Shown here: in pieces, positions 1-5,264 of the stretch | Layout: each line of letters opens with the position of its first letter | Numbering within the stretch: position 1 is the first letter of the stretch | The notes under the pieces: model-generated | What the model was told of the DNA's origin: nothing | The model's input: the letters and a program-made list of their open reading frames with translations, nothing else | Databases searched by the model: none | Assembly (NCBI GenBank): GCA_964614375.1 | Contig: CAZTLI010000351.1 | Coordinates: 1 to 6,043, forward strand | Direction of reading: 5' to 3' | Length of the DNA stretch: 6,043 nucleotides | Origin: CAZTLI01 sp964614375 | Lineage (GTDB): Bacteria; Chloroflexota; Anaerolineae; Aggregatilineales; Phototrophicaceae | Program-made: the position numbers and the translations under genes

Positions 1-635
1 CGGATTTCTTCGCCCGAATAGAGATAACGCGCCCGGTCAATCTCCGAGCCGAAATTGGTGATGTACAATCGGAAGCCGAATTCCAGCACGACCAGCGTCA
101 ACAGCGTCATCAACCCCACGCGCGCGATAGTCGGCAGCATCCGTCGCAGCGGCGTGAACAGGGGCGCGAATAGGCGTTTTAGCGGCGCTTCCAGCAGGTT
201 GTAGAGTGTCGTCAGCGTCAACACGCCCGCAATTAACAGCAGCAGCCACGTCAGCGGATTGACCAGCAGAATGCCGACATCCAGCGCGATGGTGTGGTTG
301 CTCCCATCCGGCAGCACAACCTCAAATTGTGGCGCGGTTGTACCCTGTAAACACACCTGTTCCGCGTCGGCGCCGATGCGGCCCTCGCCATTGAGATATA
401 ATGCCTGAATATTCAAGACTTGCCAGCGCAGTGTCACGCAGCCTCCGGGCGCGAAAATCAGCCCCGGTTCGGCAGTGAGGGTGATGTCGGTAGAATCAAT
501 CGTCGTGGACAGCGTTTTCGGTGGCGCAAGCCAGACCATCAGCGCCAGCAGCAGGATGATGAAACCGGCAATCAGCAGCGGGATGAACGGGCGCAAACGA
601 CTCAATCGGCGTGGTGGTTGAGACGGTGATTCCAT
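1..635 (-). CDS. Membrane protein with extracytoplasmic Ig-like domain, N-terminal part (cut by window edge)
   Basis: The frame is open from the ATG at 635 to the left edge: 211 complete codons, no stop. GGAG lies about 10 nt before the ATG. Seen in the translation: a basic, proline-rich cytoplasmic start (PPRRLSRLR); a strong membrane helix at about residues 16-37; an outside domain at about 40-118; a second helix at about 121-147; a basic loop; and a third helix at about 172-192 ending in LEFGFRLYI. The outside domain has the pattern PGGCVTLRW (63-71) followed by LNGEG (81-85), with Cys66 and Cys95 placed like an Ig-fold disulfide pair. I associate this domain with surface proteins of Chloroflexota. 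The residues after the third helix (ITNFGSEIDRARYLYSGEEI) resemble the lead-in to an SGNH/GDSL-type hydrolase domain in membrane-anchored proteins. The catalytic part would lie outside the window, so the enzyme class is only a guess. A good promoter precedes it at 680-708. Confidence 0.8.
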   Translation of the reverse strand, partial: MESPSQPPRRLSRLRPFIPLLIAGFIILLLALMVWLAPPKTLSTTIDSTDITLTAEPGLIFAPGGCVTLRWQVLNIQALYLNGEGRIGADAEQVCLQGTTAPQFEVVLPDGSNHTIALDVGILLVNPLTWLLLLIAGVLTLTTLYNLLEAPLKRLFAPLFTPLRRMLPTIARVGLMTLLTLVVLEFGFRLYITNFGSEIDRARYLYSGEEI

Positions 636-679
636 GTGACGTGAACTCCACACGATGCAGCGTAATGACAACGGGCACG

Positions 680-708
680 AGTGTAGACCGTCTGGTGCGT
701 GCGTTCAA
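680..708 (-). promoter_or_regulatory. Sigma-70-type promoter for the minus-strand membrane protein
   Basis: Read on the minus strand, TTGAAC (708-703) and TACACT (685-680) are separated by exactly 17 nt. Both hexamers are close to consensus. Transcription would start near 673, giving a leader of about 38 nt to the ATG at 635, with the GGAG ribosome site inside it. This is prediction from sequence only. Confidence 0.5.
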
Positions 709-783
709 GCCACAAACCGGTGACGGTTGATGAGCGCCCCATGCCAATGTATATACGCGCTGGCTAAGCACAAACAATGGACT

Positions 784-813
784 GCTGACAGGCTGACGAG
801 CTGACACACTGAC
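784..813. repeat. Short tandem-like CTGAC repeat
   Basis: CTGAC occurs four times, starting at 784, 793, 801 and 809, so spacing is 8-9 nt with partly conserved spacers (A/GG, GAG, ACA). It sits in the 279-nt gap between the divergent genes at 635 and 915. The rest of that gap shows no ORF worth calling. Function is unknown; it could be a degraded dispersed intergenic repeat or phased binding sites. Confidence 0.4.
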
Positions 814-914
814 CTGTCCGCTACCTTTCAGATTTGGTCAATATTTAATCCAACTCCGCGCCGCCACGCCATTTTCATGAGACAATAACCCCTGCACAAG
901 TACAGGAGGCTGCT

Positions 915-1865
915 ATGACCGCAAAATATCGTCACCACCTACCGCAATTGGATGCAGATGTGTTTCTGACCGATGGCGGTATCGAAACCACCCTCATCTT
1001 TCACGAAGGCGCAGACCTGCCGCTCTTTGCCGCGTTCGATTTGTTCAAATCGGATGAAGGACGCGCCAAGCTGCACAACTATTTTTCCACCTACGCCGCG
1101 ATTGCGAAAGAACACAACGTCGGTATCATTCTGGAAAGTGCCACATGGCGAGCCAGCAATGATTGGGGCGCGCGGCTGGGTTATAGTTCGGATGACATCT
1201 TGCAGGTGAATCGTGACGCCATGAAGATGCTGGTAGACATTCGTAATGCGTATGAAACCGCCAGCGCAAAAATCGTGATTAGCGGCTGCATCGGCCCGCG
1301 TGGAGACGGCTACAATCCCGACAGCATGATGACCGCCGACGAAGCCGAGCGTTATCATAGCGCACAGATTCGCGCCTTCCAGCAATCCCACGCAGATCTG
1401 GTCACCGCCATCACCATGACCTATACCGAAGAGGCCATCGGGTTGACTCGCGCCGCTGTCGCCGCCCAGATGCCAGTTGTGATTTCGTTCACTGTCGAAA
1501 CCGATGGCAGACTGCCGGGCGGCGAAACCTTGCAGCAGGCGATTGAAACAGTCGATGCGGCGACGGAGGGCGCGCCCGTCTATTACATGATTAACTGCGC
1601 CCATCCCACCCACTTTGACGGCGTACTGGGGAATGCGGCGTGGGTCGAACGGATTCGCGGTTTGCGTGCCAATGCGTCCAGTATGAGTCATGCCGAATTG
1701 GACGAAGCGGAAGCACTCGACGACGGGAATCCAGCCGAATTGGGGCAGCAATATCGGGCGCTGCGTGATCGATTTGCCCATTTCACCGTGCTCGGTGGCT
1801 GCTGTGGCACAGACCATCGCCACATCACAGAAATTTACCGGGCAACGGCAGTCCCTGTGCAGTAA
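915..1865 (+). CDS. Homocysteine S-methyltransferase family protein
   Basis: This is a 316-aa cytosolic enzyme of the Zn-dependent homocysteine S-methyltransferase family (a TIM barrel, as in MmuM and the N-terminal domain of MetH). The family moves a methyl group from a donor such as S-methylmethionine or betaine to homocysteine, making methionine. Seen: the N-terminal DGGIET (20-25); GCIGPRGDGY (124-133) in the barrel; and the three zinc-ligand cysteines Cys228 (in INCAHP) and Cys296-Cys297 (in GGCCGTDHRH). All ligands are present and the length is normal, so it should be active. The start is well set: AGGAGG at 904-909 is 5 nt before the ATG. The gene stands alone, with a divergent gene upstream and a strong terminator at 1894. 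The variant with HAELDEAEALDDG (259-271) and GTDHRH is, from memory, a common uncharacterised subgroup. The methyl donor cannot be told from sequence, so no gene symbol is given. No methionine riboswitch is evident in the leader. Confidence 0.93.
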   Translation: MTAKYRHHLPQLDADVFLTDGGIETTLIFHEGADLPLFAAFDLFKSDEGRAKLHNYFSTYAAIAKEHNVGIILESATWRASNDWGARLGYSSDDILQVNRDAMKMLVDIRNAYETASAKIVISGCIGPRGDGYNPDSMMTADEAERYHSAQIRAFQQSHADLVTAITMTYTEEAIGLTRAAVAAQMPVVISFTVETDGRLPGGETLQQAIETVDAATEGAPVYYMINCAHPTHFDGVLGNAAWVERIRGLRANASSMSHAELDEAEALDDGNPAELGQQYRALRDRFAHFTVLGGCCGTDHRHITEIYRATAVPVQ

Positions 1866-1893
1866 CGGCGTTCCGCGACTCATCAACGAAACT

Positions 1894-1932
1894 TAGCCTG
1901 CATCATGGTCGATGCAGGCTATTTAGATTCTT
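1894..1932 (+). terminator. Rho-independent terminator after the methyltransferase gene
   Basis: A perfect 11-bp stem, TAGCCTGCATC (1894-1904) with GATGCAGGCTA (1911-1921), closes a 6-nt loop (ATGGTC). It is followed by an interrupted T-rich tail (TTTAGATTCTTT). It lies 29 nt after the stop codon and separates this gene from the DUF1152 gene. The T-tract is imperfect, but the stem is very stable. Confidence 0.8.
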
Positions 1933-1948
1933 TGATGTGCAGTCCTTA

Positions 1949-1977
1949 TTGACTCGGCGTTTTCTTCCCTGTAATTT
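1949..1977 (+). promoter_or_regulatory. Sigma-70-type promoter for the DUF1152 gene
   Basis: TTGACT (1949-1954) and TAATTT (1972-1977) are separated by exactly 17 nt. Transcription would start near 1984, giving a leader of about 46 nt to the ATG at 2030. Together with the terminator at 1894 it makes the DUF1152 gene its own transcription unit. Predicted only. Confidence 0.55.
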
Positions 1978-2029
1978 GTGTCGATGAGCACGTCCACATA
2001 AAATAATACTGTAGTGAGGATTTTTGCCG

Positions 2030-2995
2030 ATGAAACTCAATCTCCCGATTCTCGACCAACTCGCTGATAGTCAATCCATTCTCATTGCTGGCGCAGGTGG
2101 TGGATTCGATGTGTTTGCTGGCCTGCCGATTTACTTCACTCTGAAGGACATGGGCAAGGCAGTACATCTGGCGAATTTTAGTTTCACCGATTTTCCGCTG
2201 GCGGAGATTGTCGGCACGCTGGATGTGGTGATTGAGACACTGCTGGCGGGCGCAGTCGGTAAATTGGGGCGCGACATCTTCTACTATCCCGAAGGTTATC
2301 TGGCGCAGTGGTTCGCGGTACAGGGCGAGGATGTGCCGGTATGGATGTTCGCGCGGATGGGCGTCGTGCCGCTGCGGAAATGTTATGAGACGCTGGTCAA
2401 AAAGCTCAATCTGGATGCGATAATACTGGTCGATGGCGGCGTCGATTCATTGATGCGCGGCAATGAAGAGGGCATGGGCACGATTCTCGAAGACAGTATT
2501 TCGCTGGCGGCGGTGGAAGGGCTGGATGTGCCCGTTAAACTGCTGGCGTCAATCGGCTTCGGCACAGAGGTGGAAGAGGCGGTCTGTCACTATCACGCGC
2601 TGGATAACATGGCAGCACTCATCAGGATGGGCGCGTTTCGGGGGAGCTGTGCCCTCGCGCCGCAAATGTGGGCCTTTCAAGAGTATGAAAGAGCCTGCCG
2701 TTATGTATGGGAACGGCCCAATCACTCCAAAAGTCACATCAGCACGCGCATCATCCCGGCGGCAAACGGCGAATTCGGCAGTCATCAGATGTACCCCGAC
2801 GACGGTCACTCTGGCGGATTTATCTCGCCGTTGATGGCGCTGTACTGGTTCTTCGATGCGACGGCGGTGGCACAGCGCAATCTCATCATCGACCTCATCC
2901 GCGAGACGCTTACCGCCGATGACGCCCGTCAGATTCTCATGCGCTATTGGGTCAATACACCGGTAAAACGCCGCCGTCAGACGATTCCGTATTAA
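2030..2995 (+). CDS. DUF1152 domain-containing protein
   Basis: A 321-aa soluble protein that I recognise as DUF1152 (PF06626), a family of archaea and bacteria with no known function. Seen: a glycine-rich loop after the first strand, GAGGGFD (21-27), that looks like a nucleotide or phosphate-binding turn; the family block VDGGVDSLMRGNEEGMG (134-150), rich in acidic and glycine residues; HYH (187-189); NGEFGSH (246-252); and a C-terminal region with SPLMALYWFF (266-275). No signal peptide or clear membrane helix is seen; the WFF stretch is too short. The start is placed at the ATG at 2030, because GAGGA at 2016-2020 is 9 nt before it. A TTG six bases further upstream is open but only 3 nt from the ribosome site. 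The gene has its own promoter and no partner gene, so context does not help with function. The family call is firm; a role in nucleotide-dependent metabolism is speculation from the loop. Confidence 0.88.
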   Translation: MKLNLPILDQLADSQSILIAGAGGGFDVFAGLPIYFTLKDMGKAVHLANFSFTDFPLAEIVGTLDVVIETLLAGAVGKLGRDIFYYPEGYLAQWFAVQGEDVPVWMFARMGVVPLRKCYETLVKKLNLDAIILVDGGVDSLMRGNEEGMGTILEDSISLAAVEGLDVPVKLLASIGFGTEVEEAVCHYHALDNMAALIRMGAFRGSCALAPQMWAFQEYERACRYVWERPNHSKSHISTRIIPAANGEFGSHQMYPDDGHSGGFISPLMALYWFFDATAVAQRNLIIDLIRETLTADDARQILMRYWVNTPVKRRRQTIPY

Positions 2996-3007
2996 AAAAT
3001 ACATTAA

Positions 3008-3092
3008 ACGCAAAGGCGCAAAGACGCAGAGATTCGCAAAGGATTCGCTTAGGGGCGGATCGCCATCCGCCTAATTAAAGCGTAACGCAGAG
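3008..3092. repeat. CGCAAAG-type short repeat block with hairpin
   Basis: Units close to CGCAAAG start at 3009, 3017, 3025 (CGCAGAG) and 3035, with another CGCAGAG at 3086. Between them is a hairpin: GGCGGAT (3054-3060), loop CGCC, ATCCGCC (3065-3071). Pairing extends outward past a two-G bulge through TTA/TAA, and CGCTT (3046-3050) can pair with AAGCG (3078-3082). From memory, such motifs are scattered between genes in several environmental bacterial phyla; I cannot confirm this here. No T-run follows the hairpin, so it is not a classical terminator for the DUF1152 gene, though it may protect the 3' end of its transcript. The rest of the gap to 3152 is purine-rich (GAGTCAAAGAG, AGATAAAGAGAG) with no gene. 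Confidence 0.6.
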
Positions 3093-3152
3093 TCAAAGAG
3101 TCGGAAGAGATAAAGAGAGACTATCCCTCCAATAGCACAACTTATCTCACCA

Positions 3153-3560
3153 TCAGCTTCGTTCGATAATCCTCTTTTTCATTGCTTTGAATTCTTCTTC
3201 ATCAATCAGCCCCTTGTCTAGCATCTCTTTCGCTTTCTGGAGTTCTTGTTCGGTATTTGATGACCTTAATGAGGGCGAATAGCTTGAGGATTTGTGTGAA
3301 GTAGAAACTGTTTTCAACGCATCTTTATTTTTGTTATTAGATTGTCGTCTCCAAAAATAGAAGCCGAGTACACCACCGCTCACTGTAGTAACTATGGCAC
3401 CAACAGGAATAAAATAGCCTAGAAGATCTCTATTACAATAACCGCCAGTCGATTCGATGCAAGCCAATATATCCTCACTCATCTGATCATACATACTTGG
3501 ATAGAAAATGGTAAAGAGACTAAATGCAACAACCATTCCACTTACAATATATTTGATCAT
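3153..3560 (-). CDS. Small membrane protein with C-terminal SHOCT domain
   Basis: A 135-aa protein. The start at 3560 is supported by GGGAG (3571-3567), 6 nt before the ATG. Seen: a membrane helix at residues 4-20 right at the N-terminus; a loop of about 28 residues with Cys34 and Cys42, which could form a disulfide if outside; a second helix at about 47-70 followed by the basic stop-transfer FWRRQSNNKNK; a serine-rich linker (80-101); and a terminal amphipathic SHOCT domain (about 103-134; LQKAKEMLDKGLIDEEEFKAMK). SHOCT is a short C-terminal helical hairpin found on many unrelated bacterial proteins, proposed to mediate oligomer contacts. The real function is unknown. The gene is clearly AT-richer than all its neighbours in codon choice (AAA, AAT, TTT, ATA), lies alone on the minus strand, and is bordered by repeats on both sides. 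This suggests recent transfer. No convincing promoter was found. Confidence 0.82.
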   Translation of the reverse strand: MIKYIVSGMVVAFSLFTIFYPSMYDQMSEDILACIESTGGYCNRDLLGYFIPVGAIVTTVSGGVLGFYFWRRQSNNKNKDALKTVSTSHKSSSYSPSLRSSNTEQELQKAKEMLDKGLIDEEEFKAMKKRIIERS

Positions 3561-3608
3561 AGAATTCTCCCATTGAATTTAGATGCCAGTAGTTTATTAG
3601 CAAGGCAT

Positions 3609-3629
3609 GTGATTCGCAAGTCGAATCAC
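3609..3629. repeat. Perfect inverted repeat upstream of the SHOCT gene
   Basis: GTGATTCG (3609-3616) and CGAATCAC (3622-3629) are perfect 8-nt arms around the 5-nt CAAGT. On the plus strand GCGCTTTTCTGTTT follows, so it could stop plus-strand transcripts. No plus-strand gene ends here, so an operator for the minus-strand SHOCT gene 49 nt away is equally possible. The remainder of the gap to 3834 is first AT-rich (to about 3760), then G-rich, and holds no ORF or clear promoter. Confidence 0.5.
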
Positions 3630-3834
3630 GCGCTTTTCTGTTTCCGTTATAAGGACTTTTTACCGTGATTGGAGATGAGTCTATAGACAAAGGTCATTGC
3701 AAATTGTTATCTTAAAAGCTCGATTATGCTTATATCCACCACATAAATTGGATTTAGCGGCGGGCGGGCGTTGCGGGTAAGATGAGGGGCTGTGGACTCA
3801 TCCTATTCGTGAGCGCAACCACACAGGGGACGTT

Positions 3835-4620
3835 ATGGACATTATCGAAAATCGGGCTGCATGGCGCGAGGCGTTTGAAAATGGCTGGCTGAAGAAATAT
3901 CACGAAACGGGCGAGACTGACTGGTCAATTTATGCGCGTCCTGATAACAAAATCCAGCCATCGGGCAAAGGCATCGACCTCAGCCAGAGTCGGCTGATGC
4001 TGATTCCGACAGCGGGCGGATACTTGAAAGACCGTCAGACGCCGTTTGATGCGCCCAATCTGCTCGGTGACTATACCATCCGCACCTTTCCGTCATCGAC
4101 TCCGCTGGATGCGCTGGCCTATGCCCATGAACATTATGATCATGTGCTGGTCGATGAAGACCCGCAAGTGCTCGTCCCGCTGCGTCATCTGGAAAATTTG
4201 GTGAATGAAGGCGTCATCGGTGAACTCGCGCCGTCGGTGGTCAGTTACAGTGGCTATCAGCCCGACTTAGGCCGTATCGAAGATGACCTCATCCCCGAAG
4301 TGCTGCGCGTCGCCAAAGCGGAAGCGGTACGGGCAGCATTGCTCGTCCCGGCGTGACCGCTGTGTTCCCAGTCCGTTGGATTGGTCGCACGCGCACTCGA
4401 AAGGGCAGGCATCGCCACCACGCTCACCAGTTGGAATGCCGGACGCACCCGCATTACGGCGCCACCCCGCGCCACCTTCACCCGGCTCAAACGCGGCGGG
4501 ACAATGGGCAATCCGGGGGATGTCGCTCAGCAGCGCCGTGTCCTCGAAGCGACCCTGGCTCTCCTGGCCCATGATGCCCCGCTGGATTATGTCAATCTCA
4601 AGGAAGGTGATGCGGAATAA
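3835..4620 (+). CDS. Selenoprotein of the glycine/sarcosine/betaine/D-proline reductase B family (GrdB/PrdB-like), UGA read as selenocysteine
   Basis: Read through one in-frame TGA (4354-4356) this is a 261-aa protein (roughly 28 kDa) ending at TAA 4618-4620. Evidence that TGA is selenocysteine (Sec174): the frame continues with family sequence on both sides. Before it are LMLIPTAGGYLKDRQTPFD (54-72), RTFPSSTP (83-90), VPLRHLENLVNEGVIGELAP (114-133) and GYQPD (140-144). At it is LLVPA-U-PLCSQSVGLVARALE, a U-x-x-C motif with Cys177. After it are PPRATFTRLKRGG (210-222) and GNPGD (225-229). In GrdB and PrdB, Sec sits at this point in a U-x-x-C motif and attacks the substrate C-N bond. A hairpin fitting a bacterial SECIS follows the TGA. 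The start has AGGGGA 4 nt before the ATG. Length is close to PrdB or to short stand-alone members, shorter than clostridial GrdB. No pro-protein, GrdA, GrdC/D or PrdA subunit is nearby, so it is an orphan; a redox or reductase role is inferred, substrate unknown. Alternative: a nonsense mutation, made unlikely by its exact position. Confidence 0.88.
4354..4390 (+). promoter_or_regulatory. UGA selenocysteine codon with bacterial SECIS-like hairpin
   Basis: Right after the TGA (4354-4356), CCAGTCC (4368-4374) pairs with GGATTGG (4378-4384) over 7 bp, one of them G-U, leaving the triloop GTT (4375-4377). Below a 2x2 internal loop, GTGT (4362-4365) pairs with GCAC (4387-4390), the last pair being U-G. 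The loop starts 18 nt after the TGA and its first base is G. This agrees with the known bacterial SECIS pattern: a short apical loop with G in the first two positions, roughly 16-37 nt after UGA. SelB would bind the loop and deliver Sec-tRNA. Structure was folded by eye. Confidence 0.7.
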
Positions 4621-4651
4621 GTCGCCGGCTTAAGCGCCAAACCAGCAGGGG

Positions 4652-4665
4652 GCGCATACATGCGC
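4652..4665. repeat. Palindrome in the gap after the selenoprotein gene
   Basis: GCGCAT and ATGCGC are perfect 6-nt arms separated by AC. It lies 31 nt after the selenoprotein stop codon. There is no T-run after it, so it is more like a protein-binding palindrome or a random one than a terminator. Confidence 0.3.
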
Positions 4666-4684
4666 TATGCAGGACACAGGGCGT

Positions 4685-4727
4685 AAGGGCAGGATAACGC
4701 ACGCTCTCATTAGCCCTTCCTGTTTTT
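4685..4727 (+). terminator. Weak candidate terminator for the selenoprotein gene
   Basis: AAGGGC (4685-4690) can pair with GCCCTT (4713-4718), followed closely by a run of five T (4723-4727). The loop of 22 nt is large, which weakens the call. It is the only stem plus T-run on the plus strand between the selenoprotein stop and the next, convergent gene. A further imperfect stem, GGAAGCAG (4760-4767) with CTGCTCC (4774-4780), has no T-run. Confidence 0.3.
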
Positions 4728-4818
4728 ACTGGCATTTGTTACCCGGCGCGATTGTCCAAGGAAGCAGACGCCGCTGCTCCCCGATAGTATGGAAACGCTA
4801 TTTTACGCTTTTGACTCT

Positions 4819-5163
4819 TTAACTTCTGGTTATGCCCTTACTTTGCTTCTCTGGCGGACGGCGGACTTCGGGGTGTGCCCGCGAATAGACTATGACACAG
4901 GCCACATGCACGGGCAGCGGCAGCAGCAACCCTGTAATGGTCAGGAATTGACCTGCATCGGCATTCGCCGTCACCAATGCCGACCCGATCACAATCCATC
5001 CACCGACGATATAACCAAGCGTCGCCACCCATGCCGGAGTCCCGGTCAGATTGCGCGGAAAGCGCTGCAAATCATTCAACCCATACAGATAACCACGCCC
5101 ACCCATAAAAATGAGGAGCGCGCCTAACGCCACTCGTCCCAACACATACGGATTATCCATCAT
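4819..5163 (-). CDS. Small DoxX-like integral membrane protein
   Basis: A protein of 114 aa from the start chosen here. It has three hydrophobic segments at about residues 6-28 (VLGRVALGALLIFMGGRGYLY), 44-66 (AWVATLGYIVGGWIVIGSALV) and 69-93 (LTITGLLLPLPVHVACVIV), then a basic cytoplasmic-type tail (RRPPEKQSKGITRS). An early Arg in helix 1, a Gly-Gly pair in helix 2 and a following short turn resemble DoxX-type proteins, which usually have four helices; that link is tentative. The start is ambiguous: GGAG (5175-5172) is followed by GTG and four ATG codons in a row (starts at 5172, 5169, 5166, 5163, 5160). Spacing favours 5163 or 5166 (8 or 5 nt). The protein differs only in the number of leading Met. 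It is convergent with the selenoprotein gene and divergent from the acetyltransferase, with 101 nt between the starts. Function is unknown. Confidence 0.75.
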   Translation of the reverse strand: MMDNPYVLGRVALGALLIFMGGRGYLYGLNDLQRFPRNLTGTPAWVATLGYIVGGWIVIGSALVTANADAGQFLTITGLLLPLPVHVACVIVYSRAHPEVRRPPEKQSKGITRS

Positions 5164-5203
5164 CATCATCACTCCAATACACCTCAGTCATGCTATTTTA
5201 ACG

Positions 5204-5209
5204 TATAAT
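5204..5209 (+). promoter_or_regulatory. Consensus -10 box for the acetyltransferase gene
   Basis: TATAAT, a perfect -10 hexamer, lies 55 nt before the GTG start of the acetyltransferase in the divergent intergenic gap. No good -35 box is found at 16-18 nt upstream (ACCTCA region) and there is no extended -10 TG, so it may need an activator. On the minus strand TAAAAT (5200-5195), with a poor TTCCTG upstream, could serve the DoxX-like gene; the two promoters would then overlap. Confidence 0.4.
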
Positions 5210-5264
5210 GGGTCGCCAGGAACGTTTCTTCAGCAGTTGCTTATCTTTTCTAAGGGAACACACC

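Noticed and set aside
784..813. CRISPR-like array
   Set aside because: Units are 5 nt with 3-4 nt spacers, far too short for CRISPR repeats, and no cas genes are present.
939..1886. Long antisense ORF of 315 codons opposite the methyltransferase
   Set aside because: It covers almost exactly the plus-strand gene, has no recognisable motifs and no ribosome site. The plus strand has a full set of family motifs and zinc ligands.
2024..2029. TTG start six bases upstream for the DUF1152 gene
   Set aside because: Only 3 nt separate it from the GAGGA ribosome site. The ATG at 2030 has a normal spacing of 9 nt.
3054..3071. Hairpin as intrinsic terminator of the DUF1152 gene
   Set aside because: The stem is good but is followed by TAATTAAAG, not a T-run; treated as part of the repeat block.
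3576..3603. Promoter TTGCTA-16-TAAATT for the SHOCT gene
   Set aside because: The predicted transcript would begin inside the ribosome binding site (about 9 nt before ATG), so it is unlikely to drive this start.
3609..3660. Integron attC-like site
   Set aside because: The inverted repeat lacks the flanking core sites (RYYYAAC and GTTRRRY in proper order), and no integrase is seen.
3835..4356. A complete 173-aa protein ending at TGA 4356, with a separate small gene starting at 4381
   Set aside because: Both are in the same frame and match one protein family across the TGA. The downstream piece has no start signal of its own, only a TTG without a ribosome site.
4354..4356. Nonsense mutation making a pseudogene
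   Set aside because: It is a UGA rather than UAA or UAG, sits exactly at the Sec position before P-L-C, has a hairpin at the right distance, and there is no other damage in the frame.
4257..4572. Minus-strand ORFs across the selenoprotein's C-terminal half
   Set aside because: Low-complexity Arg/Ala/Gly/Ser-rich translations typical of GC-rich antisense shadows, overlapping a supported gene.
4789..5127. Plus-strand ORF opposite the DoxX-like gene
   Set aside because: No motifs and no ribosome site. The minus strand gives a clean three-helix membrane protein with a ribosome site.
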